DNA of 9,206 bases from Clostridiales bacterium. Its GTDB lineage: Bacteria > Bacillota > Clostridia > Oscillospirales > Oscillospiraceae. The notes beneath the pieces are model-generated. The model did no database searches, was not told where the DNA came from, and saw only the letters and a list, made by a program, of their open reading frames with translations. How positions within the stretch are numbered: the stretch's first letter is position 1; every line of letters starts with the position of its first letter. The translations under genes and the position numbers were made by a program. This document shows, piece after piece, positions 1-6,207 of this stretch. The DNA lies in the NCBI GenBank assembly GCA_009774055.1, contig VSNB01000122.1:1-9206 (forward strand), given 5' to 3'.

Positions 1-9
1 TCCCCTTTC

Positions 10-38
10 TCAAAAAAGATGCTTCGCATTTTTTTTGA
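10..38 (-). terminator. Hairpin with A/T-rich stem, likely terminator of the Asn/Gln-rich gene
   Basis: Two 13-nt arms (10-22 and 26-38) pair around a 3-nt loop, with one mismatched position (18 against 30). Read on the minus strand it gives an A-run, ATGC, GAA, GCATC and a T-run, the shape of an intrinsic terminator. It lies 53 nt past the stop codon of the small minus-strand gene at 92-211. Position 18 against 30 is a G-U wobble in a plus-strand transcript but an A-C mismatch in a minus-strand one, so it may also act on plus-strand transcripts. The core recurs at 7878-7904. The role as terminator is inferred from shape and position. Confidence 0.55.
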
Positions 39-91
39 CACACAACGGGCCGCGGCCATACATACGTGCCGGCGGCCTGCTCATTCACAGC

Positions 92-211
92 TCAGCGCTT
101 GTTCTGATTGCTGTTCTGGTTCTGGTTGTTGTTCTGGTTCTGATTATTCTGATTCTGGTTCTGATTGTTGTTCTGGTTCCGGTTCTGGTTGTTGTTCTGA
201 TTGTTGTTCAT
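92..211 (-). CDS. Asn/Gln-rich 39-residue microprotein of unknown function
   Basis: Reading the minus strand from the ATG at 209-211 to a TGA at 92-94 gives 39 residues, of which 23 are Asn and 11 are Gln. The others are the initiator Met, Arg11, Ser34 and a Lys-Arg C-terminus. The pattern is irregular runs of NNNQ, NQNQ and NNQ rather than one exact repeat unit. A strong ribosome binding site (AGGAGGG, about 9 nt upstream) supports translation, and a hairpin at 10-38 follows the gene. It has no hydrophobic segment, Cys or acidic residue, so it would be a small, polar, weakly basic, probably disordered protein. It is divergent from rubrerythrin. I do not recognise a named family. Gln/Asn-rich gamma-type spore proteins of Bacillus offer a loose compositional analogy only. 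That it is a real gene rests on the RBS, the clean start and stop, and coding for only two main residues despite varied codons (AAC and AAT). Confidence 0.66.
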   Translation of the reverse strand: MNNNQNNNQNRNQNNNQNQNQNNQNQNNNQNQNSNQNKR

Positions 212-271
212 GGTCAAGAGCCCTCCTTTCCAAAAACGGTACAGCCCTATTCTTTCCGTCCCCGCCGCCGG

Positions 272-295
272 TTATACATGCTTTCCCATGTATAA
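272..295. promoter_or_regulatory. Perfect 9-bp inverted repeat in the divergent gap, candidate operator
   Basis: TTATACATG (272-280) and CATGTATAA (287-295) are exact reverse complements separated by CTTTCC. The dyad lies between the divergent starts of the Asn/Gln-rich gene (211) and rubrerythrin (350), where a shared regulator could act. The arms contain TATACA and TATAAA, so they may overlap -10 elements on either strand, but I found no convincing -35 partner. The spacing does not fit the 15-bp PerR box known from peroxide-responsive rubrerythrin genes. The binding protein is unknown. Confidence 0.45.
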
Positions 296-349
296 AGGAA
301 AATTTTCGGAGGAGACTAGGACCATCCGTTATTTGGAAAGGAGTCCCCT

Positions 350-940
350 ATGGAATTCAAAGACAGCGCAACCAAGGAAAACCTTCTCCGCGCCTTCGCC
401 GGAGAGAGCCAGGCCAGAAACCGCTACACCTTCGCCGCCGACGTCTGCCAGCAGGGCAAACTGCAGGTCCTGGAGCAGATCTTCCTCTACACCGCCGGCC
501 AGGAGAAGGAGCACGCGGAGGTGTTCTACAACCACTTGAAGAAGGGCGGCTGTGAGAATGTGACCATCACCGCCAACTACCCCATCGACCTGCCGGACCA
601 GCCCCTCCAGCTTCTGGAGCTGGCCCGCCGGCACGAGCTGGACGAGTTCGGCGACATCTACCCCGCCTTCGCCGACAAGGCCCAGGAGGAGGGCTTCCCG
701 GAGATCGCCCGCCACTTCCGCCAGATCGCGGAGATCGAGAAGGTCCACGCCGACCGGTTCGAGCGGTTCGCCAAATTCCTCCGGGAGAACAAGCTCTTCG
801 TCAGCGACGTGGAGACGGGCTGGATCTGCCTCAACTGCGGCCATATCCTCACCGGCAAGCAGGCGCCCGCCAAGTGCCCCGTCTGCTCCCACGACCAGGG
901 ATACTTTATCCGCCTGGAGCTGTCCCCCTACGAGAGGTAA
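350..940 (+). CDS. rbr: Rubrerythrin (di-iron peroxidase with C-terminal rubredoxin domain)
   Basis: This 196-residue protein has the classic rubrerythrin layout and length. Residues 1-145 form the ferritin-like four-helix domain, with the di-iron ligand candidates Glu19 (in FAGES), the Glu52-x-x-His55 pair, Glu97 and the Glu130-x-x-His133 pair. Residues 155-196 are a rubredoxin-like Fe(SCys)4 domain with CLNC (Cys160, Cys163) and CPVC (Cys176, Cys179). In this family the enzyme reduces hydrogen peroxide in the cytoplasm of anaerobes, taking electrons from NAD(P)H through rubredoxin or an oxidoreductase. The start is firm: AAAGGAG lies 6 nt before the ATG. It appears monocistronic, divergent from the Asn/Gln-rich gene and convergent with merR. 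Its TAA stop codon is also the left flank of the palindromic element at 941-1102. Function is confident from the motifs; physiological electron donors are not visible here. Confidence 0.96.
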   Translation: MEFKDSATKENLLRAFAGESQARNRYTFAADVCQQGKLQVLEQIFLYTAGQEKEHAEVFYNHLKKGGCENVTITANYPIDLPDQPLQLLELARRHELDEFGDIYPAFADKAQEEGFPEIARHFRQIAEIEKVHADRFERFAKFLRENKLFVSDVETGWICLNCGHILTGKQAPAKCPVCSHDQGYFIRLELSPYER

Positions 941-1102
941 GAACCTGTATTCATAGGCGGGGAATGGCGGATGGGCGAGGGATTTTACCGCCCTGCAAGG
1001 CAAAAAATCGCAGGAATACTGGACGTATTTCAAGATTTTTTAACGCGGCAGGGCGGTAAAAGGCCCGGTCAGACGGCGTTCAACGCCTGTGAATACAGGT
1101 TC
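941..1102. mobile_element. 162-bp MITE-like palindromic element with TAA flanks
   Basis: The ends are inverted repeats: GAACCTGTATTCA at the left (941-953) and TGAATACAGGTTC at the right (1090-1102). Symmetry continues inward with one mismatch through about 19 bp. Further nested arms are TTTTACCGCCCTGC (983-996) with its exact complement at 1048-1061, AAAAAATC (1002-1009) with GATTTTTT (1034-1041), and AATAC (1015-1019) with GTATT (1025-1029). The whole element is thus an imperfect palindrome centred near 1022. Both sides are flanked by TAA (938-940 and 1103-1105), as expected of a short target duplication, although TA alone would also fit. It has no transposase, so it would be non-autonomous and moved in trans. 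Lying between convergent rbr and merR, its transcript would fold into a long stem and could serve as a two-way terminator. Calling it mobile is inference from structure. Confidence 0.6.
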
Positions 1103-1143
1103 TAAGTCCCGTTTCGCATCCCGGCGCGCGGCGAACCGGGCCC

Positions 1144-1962
1144 TTACGGGGCCAGGGGGATTTGGATCTCCACGATGGCGTCCTCCTCCCGGACGGCCGC
1201 GGCCTCGTTGAGGACGATCTCGTAGGAGAACCCCGCCAGCGTCAGGCCGCCCCTTGCCGCGAAGTCCAGAATCTCCCGGTACTTCCGGGACATCTCATTC
1301 CACGGGCCCTTGTAAAAGGCCCGCAGACAGCGTCCGCCGGGCTGCGTATGCAGTCCGGCTTTTTTGATGGGGAAGGGGATCTCGATAAAGAGCTTGGTAT
1401 AGCCGTCAAAATCGCCCTCGTACAGCTTCTCCACCGGGATCATCACGCCGTAGGAGGCATCGCGGAGCCTGCGCAGCTGGTATTTTTTCGTCTCGCCGGT
1501 TATCATTTCCACCTGCTTGTCGAAGGAAACGTCCGGACCGATGTCCACCGTGACCAGCTGCCGCGCCTCCCGCTCTGTAATGCGGATTTCCGACAGGTCC
1601 ATGGTCCGCAGCGTCCGCAGGTTCCGCCGGTGGTTGTCCAGCGTTTTCCGCACGCTCTTCCAGTGGCTGATCTGCTCGTCCAGCTCCCGGATCTTCTCCT
1701 CCAGCAGCCGCTCCAGGCTTTCCTCGGACCTGCTGCCCATGAACGCGCGGATTTCCTCCGTGGAGACGTCCATTTCCCGCAGCAGCAGGATCGTCTCCAG
1801 CAGGGAGCTCTGGTAGTAGCTGTAGTAGCGGTAGCCGTTCTCCGGGCTGACGGACGCCGGGTGGAACAGGCCGATCTCGTCGTACCACATCAGCGTCTTT
1901 TTATTGATGCCGTGAAGGGCCGCGAACTGGCCGATGGTAAGCAGCCTGCTTTTTTCCCTCAT
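1144..1962 (-). CDS. MerR-family transcription regulator with effector-binding C-terminal domain
   Basis: The 272-residue protein begins with a MerR-type winged helix (about residues 7-75): LTIGQFAALHGINKKTLMWY and a wing region ending in NGYRYYS near residues 42-48. A charged helix at about 78-118 should form the dimerising coiled coil. Residues from about 126 to the end resemble the GyrI-like effector domain of BmrR-type multidrug regulators, with Pro-rich strands such as IEIPFPIKKAG. There is no cluster of cysteines of the kind used by metal sensors of this family, so an organic ligand, perhaps a cationic drug, is more likely. The ATG at 1960-1962 follows AGAGGAG by 9 nt. It is divergent from the MATE pump 89 bp away, and its own promoter overlaps the operator at 1980-2002, which suggests self-control. 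Family is confident; the ligand is inferred. Confidence 0.93.
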   Translation of the reverse strand: MREKSRLLTIGQFAALHGINKKTLMWYDEIGLFHPASVSPENGYRYYSYYQSSLLETILLLREMDVSTEEIRAFMGSRSEESLERLLEEKIRELDEQISHWKSVRKTLDNHRRNLRTLRTMDLSEIRITEREARQLVTVDIGPDVSFDKQVEMITGETKKYQLRRLRDASYGVMIPVEKLYEGDFDGYTKLFIEIPFPIKKAGLHTQPGGRCLRAFYKGPWNEMSRKYREILDFAARGGLTLAGFSYEIVLNEAAAVREEDAIVEIQIPLAP

Positions 1963-1977
1963 CCTGCAAATCTCCTC

Positions 1978-2008
1978 TTGACTGTACAGTTACTGTACGG
2001 TCTATGAT
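1978..2008 (+). promoter_or_regulatory. MerR-type promoter of the MATE gene with 19-bp spacer and dyad operator
   Basis: A -35 TTGACT (1978-1983) and a -10 TATGAT (2003-2008) are separated by 19 bp, the long spacing that MerR-family activators are known to correct by twisting the DNA. Spanning that spacer is a dyad: GACTGTACAGT (1980-1990), a central T (1991), and ACTGTACGGTC (1992-2002), with only one mismatch between the two 11-bp arms. The outer GAC...GTC ends match the usual form of BmrR/Mta-type operators. The site is 44 nt upstream of the MATE start. Activation by the adjacent MerR protein is inferred from this geometry. Confidence 0.87.
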
Positions 2009-2032
2009 AGACCATGCCGGCGAAAAATACAA
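2004..2032 (-). promoter_or_regulatory. Divergent promoter of the merR gene
   Basis: On the minus strand, TTGTAT (2032-2027) and TATCAT (2009-2004) sit 17 bp apart, a standard vegetative spacing. Its -10 overlaps the -10 of the MATE promoter on the other strand. Transcription would start near 1997, inside the MerR operator dyad, so bound MerR should limit its own synthesis. Consensus match is moderate and the start site is estimated. Confidence 0.6.
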
Positions 2033-2051
2033 GAAATTTGGAGAATTTGTT

Positions 2052-3383
2052 ATGGAGAAGGAAAACGCTTACCATAAGCCAGTCACGCTGAAAAACATTC
2101 TGTCCTTTGCCGTTCCCACCATCGCCATGTCCCTGTTCATGTCGTTCTATACTATGGTGGACGGCCTCTTTGTGTCAAACCTCATTGGCTCCAGCGCCCT
2201 GTCCGCCATCAATCTGACCGCGCCGGTGATCCAGCTGGTGACGGCGGTGTCCACCATGCTGGCCACCGGCGGCAGCGCGGTCATTATGAAGAAGATGGGG
2301 GAGGGGAAGCGGCGGGAGGCCAGAGAGGACTTCACCCTCCTGATTCTGGTCAACGTACTGGCGGGAGCGGCGATGTGCGCGCTGGGGTATCTGATTACGG
2401 GGCGGCTCTTCGGTGCCATGGACCTGTCGCCGGAGGCGGCGGGGTACTGCGTGGACTACCTGAGCCGCTACCTGCTCTTCACCGTGCCCATCCTGCTGAT
2501 GAACAACTTCACCCTGTACATGATCGCCTCCGAGAAGGCCGGGCTGTCGCTGCTGTGCACCGTGGCCGGCGGCGTGCTGAACATTGTCCTGGACTATGTG
2601 TTCATCGCCGTCTGCGGCCTGGGCATCGGCGGCGCGGCCATCGCCACGGGGCTGGGCTACTCGGTCACCGCCGCAGCGGGCCTCTTCGTGTTCAGCCGAA
2701 AAAAGAGCCTCCTCCATTTCACCAGGCCGGCTCTCCGCCCCCGGGTCCTCCTGGATGCGGCGTCCAACGGCTGCTCGGAAATGGCGACGGCCCTGGTCAC
2801 CGGCATCGTCACCATGATGTTCAACTGGACCATGCTCCGCTATGTGGGGGAGGACGGCGTAGCCGCCGTCACCATCATCATGTACGTCCTCATGTTCGCC
2901 AGCTCCCTCTACACCGGCTATTCCTACGGCGTCGCGCCTATGCTCAGCTATTACTGGGGGGAGCGGAACCATGAGAAGCTGAAAAAGCTGGTGTCTGTCA
3001 GCCTGAGGATCATCCTGGTCATTTCCCTGACGACTGCGGCCTTCTCCTATGCCGCCACGGAGCCTCTGGTGTCCATCTTCGCCCGGCCGGACGACCCGGT
3101 ATACGGCCTCGCCGTCGCGGGGAACCGGCTCTGCACCCTGGCCCTGCTGTTCATTGGCTTCAATATTTTCGCCAGCGGCATGTTCACGGCCCTGTCCAAC
3201 GGCGTGGTTTCGGCGGTCCTGGCCTTTTCCCGGTCCTTTGTGTTCATGCTGCTCACCATGCTGACCCTTCCGGCCCTGCTGGGGGTCGCCGGCGTCTGGC
3301 TGGCCACGCCGGCGGCGGAGCTGATGGCTCTGGCCCTGTCCGCGTGGATGTTCTTCAGATACCGGGGACGGTATCAGTATTGA
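2052..3383 (+). CDS. MATE-family multidrug efflux pump (MepA/NorM-like)
   Basis: The product is 443 residues with about twelve hydrophobic segments, the usual size for a MATE exporter. Family-typical stretches include VDGLFVSNLIGSSALSAINL (residues 37-56), an ATGGSA turn at 71-76, LDYVFIAVCGLGIGGAAIAT (180-199) and the mirrored second half from about residue 230. Such inner-membrane proteins expel cationic drugs and dyes in exchange for sodium or protons. I chose the ATG at 2052, not the upstream in-frame ATG at 2004, because GGAG lies 8 nt before it, while 2004 lies inside the -10 of the predicted promoter. It is controlled in all likelihood by the divergent MerR regulator. The last 29 nt overlap the 3' end of the convergent amidase gene. 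Substrates cannot be read from the sequence. Confidence 0.93.
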   Translation: MEKENAYHKPVTLKNILSFAVPTIAMSLFMSFYTMVDGLFVSNLIGSSALSAINLTAPVIQLVTAVSTMLATGGSAVIMKKMGEGKRREAREDFTLLILVNVLAGAAMCALGYLITGRLFGAMDLSPEAAGYCVDYLSRYLLFTVPILLMNNFTLYMIASEKAGLSLLCTVAGGVLNIVLDYVFIAVCGLGIGGAAIATGLGYSVTAAAGLFVFSRKKSLLHFTRPALRPRVLLDAASNGCSEMATALVTGIVTMMFNWTMLRYVGEDGVAAVTIIMYVLMFASSLYTGYSYGVAPMLSYYWGERNHEKLKKLVSVSLRIILVISLTTAAFSYAATEPLVSIFARPDDPVYGLAVAGNRLCTLALLFIGFNIFASGMFTALSNGVVSAVLAFSRSFVFMLLTMLTLPALLGVAGVWLATPAAELMALALSAWMFFRYRGRYQY

Positions 3384-4806
3384 TGCCCTCGAACTCCGGC
3401 GCGCGCCGGGCACGGGCCGCCTGCTCGAAGGAGTAGGCCGCCCGGATCAGCGTAGGCTCGCTGAAGGGCCTCCCCACGAACGTGACGCCGAAGGGCATGT
3501 TGTCCGAGGTATACCCGGCGGGGACAATAATGGAGGGATAGCCGGAGATCGGCGAGCAGTCCGTAATGCCGGGGCAGACCAGCACGTCCAGCTTGTGCCC
3601 GTCCATGAGCTTCAGCAGGCCCTCCTCCTGGGCGCCCCGCTGACAGGCGGCCTTGTCCAGGATATACTTGGGGTCCGTGCAGGTGCCGGAGGTGTTGTAC
3701 TCCGCGTCCAGCAGAATGCCCATGCCGTATTTCAGCCCCTCCTTGGGGTGGTCGCCGTAGAAATCGATGATCTCCTTCAGCGTACGGCATTTGAGCGCCG
3801 GGTTGGTGGACAGATAGGCGTTCAGACACATCTTGAATTCATAGAGCAGAATCGAACTGTCGCTGCGCAGATGCGGCAGGTTGGTGTCCTGTACCAGGAT
3901 TGCGCCGCAGCGCTCCATCACCCGATAGGCGCCCTCCGCCACGGCCTTCTGCTCCTCGCTGAAGTCATCGCAGTACCCCCGGTTGATGCCCAGGCGCAGT
4001 CCCCTGAGTCCGTCTGCGTCCAGGTAGTCCGTGTAGTCCCGGGGGGTATCCCGGCACCAGGTGGAGGGGTCCTCCTCATCCTCGCCTGCAAGGACGTTAA
4101 GCAGCGCCGCCGCGTCGGCGACGGTGCGGGTCATGGGACCGGCGGTATCCTGGGCGGTGCAGATGGGGATGATGCCGTGGCGGCTGACCAGGCCCCGGGA
4201 GGGCTTGATGCCCACGGTGCCGTTCATATGGGAGGGCCAGATGATGGAGCCGTCCGTCTCCGTGCCGACGGCCAGGGCGCAGAGGTTGGCGGACACGGCC
4301 ACGGCGGAGCCGGAGCTGCTGCCCCAGACGTCCCCCTCCGGGTTATAGGGATTGATGACCTGGCCGCCCCGGGAGCTGTAGCCGTTGCGCATATGATAGC
4401 TCATCCAGTTGGCCAGCTCCGTCATGTTGGTCTTGCCCATGATCACCAGCCCCGCCCGGCGCATCCTGGTGACGATAAAGGCGTCGTAGGGGGCGAAGTT
4501 GTCCGCCAGGGCCAGGGAGCCGGCGGAGGTGCGCATTTTGTCGCGGGTGTTGATGTTGTCCTTAAGCAGGATCGGGATGCCGTGGAGGGGGGAGCGGACC
4601 TTGCCCTTGGCCCGCTCCCGGTCCATGGCCTCCGCGATATACAGGGCGTCCGGGTTCAGCTCCAGGACGCTGTTGAGCATGGGGCCGGATTTGTCGATTC
4701 TGGCAATGCGCTCCATGTAGTTCAGAACCAGCTCCCGCGAGGTGGCCTGTCCGTTTTCCAGCATCCGGCGGATGCCGGACACGGTTAATTCTTCCATTGG
4801 AATCAT
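3355..4806 (-). CDS. Amidase-signature family hydrolase, peptide-amidase-like
   Basis: This 483-residue cytoplasmic enzyme carries the complete Ser-cisSer-Lys triad of the amidase signature family: Lys82 in LLKDNIN, the cis-Ser candidate Ser163 in GSSSGSA (162-168), and nucleophile Ser187 in GTETDGSI (181-188). The 24-residue gap between the two serines is the family norm. The stretch GLVSRHGIIPI followed by QDTAGPMTRTVADAAALLNVLAG (205-240) closely resembles peptide amidase, which removes C-terminal carboxamides from peptides. GatA is less likely, as no gatB or gatC is nearby. The Arg usual after the nucleophile region is replaced (SIIWPS), as in other relatives of this subgroup. It is the last gene of the operon; its RBS (AAGGGAG) begins just after the stop of the M20 gene, 19 nt separating the two. 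No signal peptide is seen. Alternatives are amidases acting on other amides; the substrate is uncertain. Confidence 0.9.
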   Translation of the reverse strand: MIPMEELTVSGIRRMLENGQATSRELVLNYMERIARIDKSGPMLNSVLELNPDALYIAEAMDRERAKGKVRSPLHGIPILLKDNINTRDKMRTSAGSLALADNFAPYDAFIVTRMRRAGLVIMGKTNMTELANWMSYHMRNGYSSRGGQVINPYNPEGDVWGSSSGSAVAVSANLCALAVGTETDGSIIWPSHMNGTVGIKPSRGLVSRHGIIPICTAQDTAGPMTRTVADAAALLNVLAGEDEEDPSTWCRDTPRDYTDYLDADGLRGLRLGINRGYCDDFSEEQKAVAEGAYRVMERCGAILVQDTNLPHLRSDSSILLYEFKMCLNAYLSTNPALKCRTLKEIIDFYGDHPKEGLKYGMGILLDAEYNTSGTCTDPKYILDKAACQRGAQEEGLLKLMDGHKLDVLVCPGITDCSPISGYPSIIVPAGYTSDNMPFGVTFVGRPFSEPTLIRAAYSFEQAARARRAPEFEGINTDTVPGI

Positions 4807-4825
4807 CAGATAAGAACTCCCTTCT

Positions 4826-5995
4826 TTACATCTGGCCTGTCTCCGTCAAATAAATCCCCAGGAACATTTCCAGCCCGGCGCGCATGCCCTCCTCGTCGAT
4901 GCGGAAGCGGCTGTTGTGGAGGGGATAGACAGCGTCCAGCGACGGATTGCGGATGCCCACCCGGAAAAACGCGCCGGGAACCCGCTGCAGATACCGGGAA
5001 AAATCCTCGCCCACCGGCGTGGGCTCAAGGGGTGTGAAGGGCAGGCCCAGCTTTTCGGCGGCGGCGCGGACCAGCGCGGTTTCCCGCTCCGTATTGACCA
5101 CCGGCGGATAGCCGTACTCGAAGCGGAAATCCAGGTTCGCCCCGTAGAAGGCGGCGGCGCCCTGCGCCGCCAGGGCCAGCTTCCCCCGGATCAGCTCCGC
5201 AGTCTCCGCCTCATAGGTGCGCACGGTGCCCTCAATGGACACCTGGCTGGGCAGGACGTTGTACGCCTTGCCTCCGTGGATATTGCAGACGCTGACCACG
5301 GCGGCGGAGCGGGGCGGGACAAAGCGGCTGATGATCGTGTTGATTTCAATGATGGCCGAGGCGGCGGACAGCACCGTATCCGGCGTCTCGTCAGGCCGGG
5401 AGCCGTGTCCCCCGTTGCCGGTGAAGGTGATGAAAAAGCTGTCCGAGGCGGCCATGTACTTTCCGGGGCAGACGCCCACCGTGCCCGCGTCCAGCTCGTC
5501 GGATACGTGGAGGCCGTAAATCCGGTCCACGCCCTCCAGGCACCCGGCCTCGATCATGGGCCCCGCGCCGCCGGGCGGGAGCTCCTCGGCGTATTGGAAA
5601 ATAAAGACCGCCTCGCCCCGCAGCCACTCCCGGTTCCGGCCCAGGACGCGGGCCAGCCCCAGCAGGACGGCGGCATGGGCGTCGTGGCCGCAGGCGTGCA
5701 TGACGCCGGGGTTCCGGGAGGCGAAGGGCAGGCCCTCCGGCTCCTGGATGGGGAGCGCGTCAAAGTCAGCGCGAAAGGCGATGACGGGCCCCTCCTCATC
5801 CCCCTTGAGGCGCGCGACGATCCCGTTCTGTCCGCACCTCGTAAAAGGAATGCCCTCCTCCTGGAGCTGCCGGCAGAGATAGGCGGCGGTTTCCTCCTCG
5901 TGAAAGGAGGCGCAGGGGTGCTGGTGGATATACCGGCGGTTTTCCACAGCGCGGGGATATTCCGCCGCAGCCGCGCGTTTGATTTTGTTCCTCAT
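4826..5995 (-). CDS. M20-family amidohydrolase (aminoacylase / IAA-amino acid hydrolase type)
   Basis: The 389-residue protein has the motifs of peptidase family M20D in order: RADFDALP (75-82), HACGHDAH (100-107), YAEELPPGG (135-143), GLHV (161-164), GGHGSRPDE (195-203), NVLPSQVSIEGTVRT (246-260), GEDF (329-332) and LHNSRF (359-364). Expected metal ligands are Cys102, His104, Glu138, His163 and His360, with Glu137 as catalytic base. The middle part, about residues 185-295, is the inserted dimerisation domain. Family members cleave amide bonds of N-acyl amino acids (hippurate, N-acetyl and indoleacetyl conjugates) in the cytoplasm. The ATG at 5995 follows AAAGGA by 6 nt. The same frame stays open for a further 301 codons upstream, but those codons only shadow the symporter gene. 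It is fourth in the operon; a strong hairpin lies just upstream at 6011-6048. The exact acyl group and amino acid are unknown. Confidence 0.93.
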   Translation of the reverse strand: MRNKIKRAAAAEYPRAVENRRYIHQHPCASFHEEETAAYLCRQLQEEGIPFTRCGQNGIVARLKGDEEGPVIAFRADFDALPIQEPEGLPFASRNPGVMHACGHDAHAAVLLGLARVLGRNREWLRGEAVFIFQYAEELPPGGAGPMIEAGCLEGVDRIYGLHVSDELDAGTVGVCPGKYMAASDSFFITFTGNGGHGSRPDETPDTVLSAASAIIEINTIISRFVPPRSAAVVSVCNIHGGKAYNVLPSQVSIEGTVRTYEAETAELIRGKLALAAQGAAAFYGANLDFRFEYGYPPVVNTERETALVRAAAEKLGLPFTPLEPTPVGEDFSRYLQRVPGAFFRVGIRNPSLDAVYPLHNSRFRIDEEGMRAGLEMFLGIYLTETGQM

Positions 5996-6010
5996 AGCGT
6001 TTCCTTTATT

Positions 6011-6048
6011 CCGTCTGCGGGACAGGCGGACGCCTGTCCCGCAGACGG
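6011..6048 (-). other. Perfect 18-bp hairpin inside the operon, before the M20 gene
   Basis: CCGTCTGCGGGACAGGCG (6011-6028) and its exact reverse complement (6031-6048) flank only 2 nt, so the apex will open to a larger loop. It lies between the stop of the 44-aa microprotein and the RBS of the M20 gene. Its 3' side on the minus strand is followed by AATAAAGG, not a U-run, so it is not a typical intrinsic terminator. A role in protecting the upstream message or lowering expression of the two hydrolases relative to the transporter is plausible but inferred. Confidence 0.7.
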
Positions 6049-6054
6049 CCTGTG

Positions 6055-6189
6055 TTACCAAAGGGTCCGATTCTTCATTTCCTTGAAAAGGATATAAAAC
6101 AGCAGCGCGGCGGTACCGCCAAGACCGGCCATGACGGCATACATGACGGCGCAGAATACGCCCTGGGACATGTACAGAACGGGCTCCAT
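6055..6189 (-). CDS. 44-aa single-span membrane microprotein downstream of the symporter
   Basis: The minus-strand frame from the ATG at 6187-6189 to the TAA at 6055-6057 gives 44 residues: a short polar N-terminus (MEPVLYMSQG), one hydrophobic segment of about 25 residues rich in Ala, Gly, Val and Leu (11-35), and a basic tail (KEMKNR, 36-41). By the positive-inside rule the C-terminus should face the cytoplasm. It starts 18 nt after the symporter stop, with AAGGAGAG placed 8 nt before the ATG, so it should be co-translated with the symporter. I recognise no named family by sequence. Two-part secondary transporters with a tiny second subunit are known (MetP/MetS of Corynebacterium), which makes an accessory role for the symporter reasonable. 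This is inference from position and topology. Confidence 0.8.
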   Translation of the reverse strand: MEPVLYMSQGVFCAVMYAVMAGLGGTAALLFYILFKEMKNRTLW

Positions 6190-6207
6190 AAACGTTTCTC
6201 TCCTTCC

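Noticed and set aside
101..208. The TTCTGG/TTGTTG tract as a CRISPR array or simple tandem repeat
   Set aside because: No constant repeat with unique spacers exists; unit order is irregular, and it is explained as Asn/Gln codons of a gene with an RBS.
272..295. PerR box controlling rubrerythrin
   Set aside because: The arms begin TTATA as in PerR boxes, but the 9-6-9 geometry differs from the 15-bp 7-1-7 box.
19..555. Ser/Cys-rich and Val/Leu-rich plus-strand frames over the Asn/Gln-rich gene
   Set aside because: Their strange composition arises from reading the complement of AAC/CAG codons; they run through the rubrerythrin promoter and start and lack RBS.
1105..1143. A GC-rich CCCGG/CCGGG dyad after merR as a terminator
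   Set aside because: The stem is only 5 bp with a long loop and no U-run; the palindromic element beyond it is a better end point.
3355..4806. GatA subunit of the Glu-tRNA amidotransferase
   Set aside because: No gatB or gatC nearby, the operon context is transport and hydrolysis, and the sequence around the nucleophile resembles peptide amidase instead.
3595..6097. Plus-strand frames of 397 and 393 codons opposite the amidase and M20 genes
   Set aside because: They are antisense shadows created by GC-rich third positions, with no recognisable domains or RBS.
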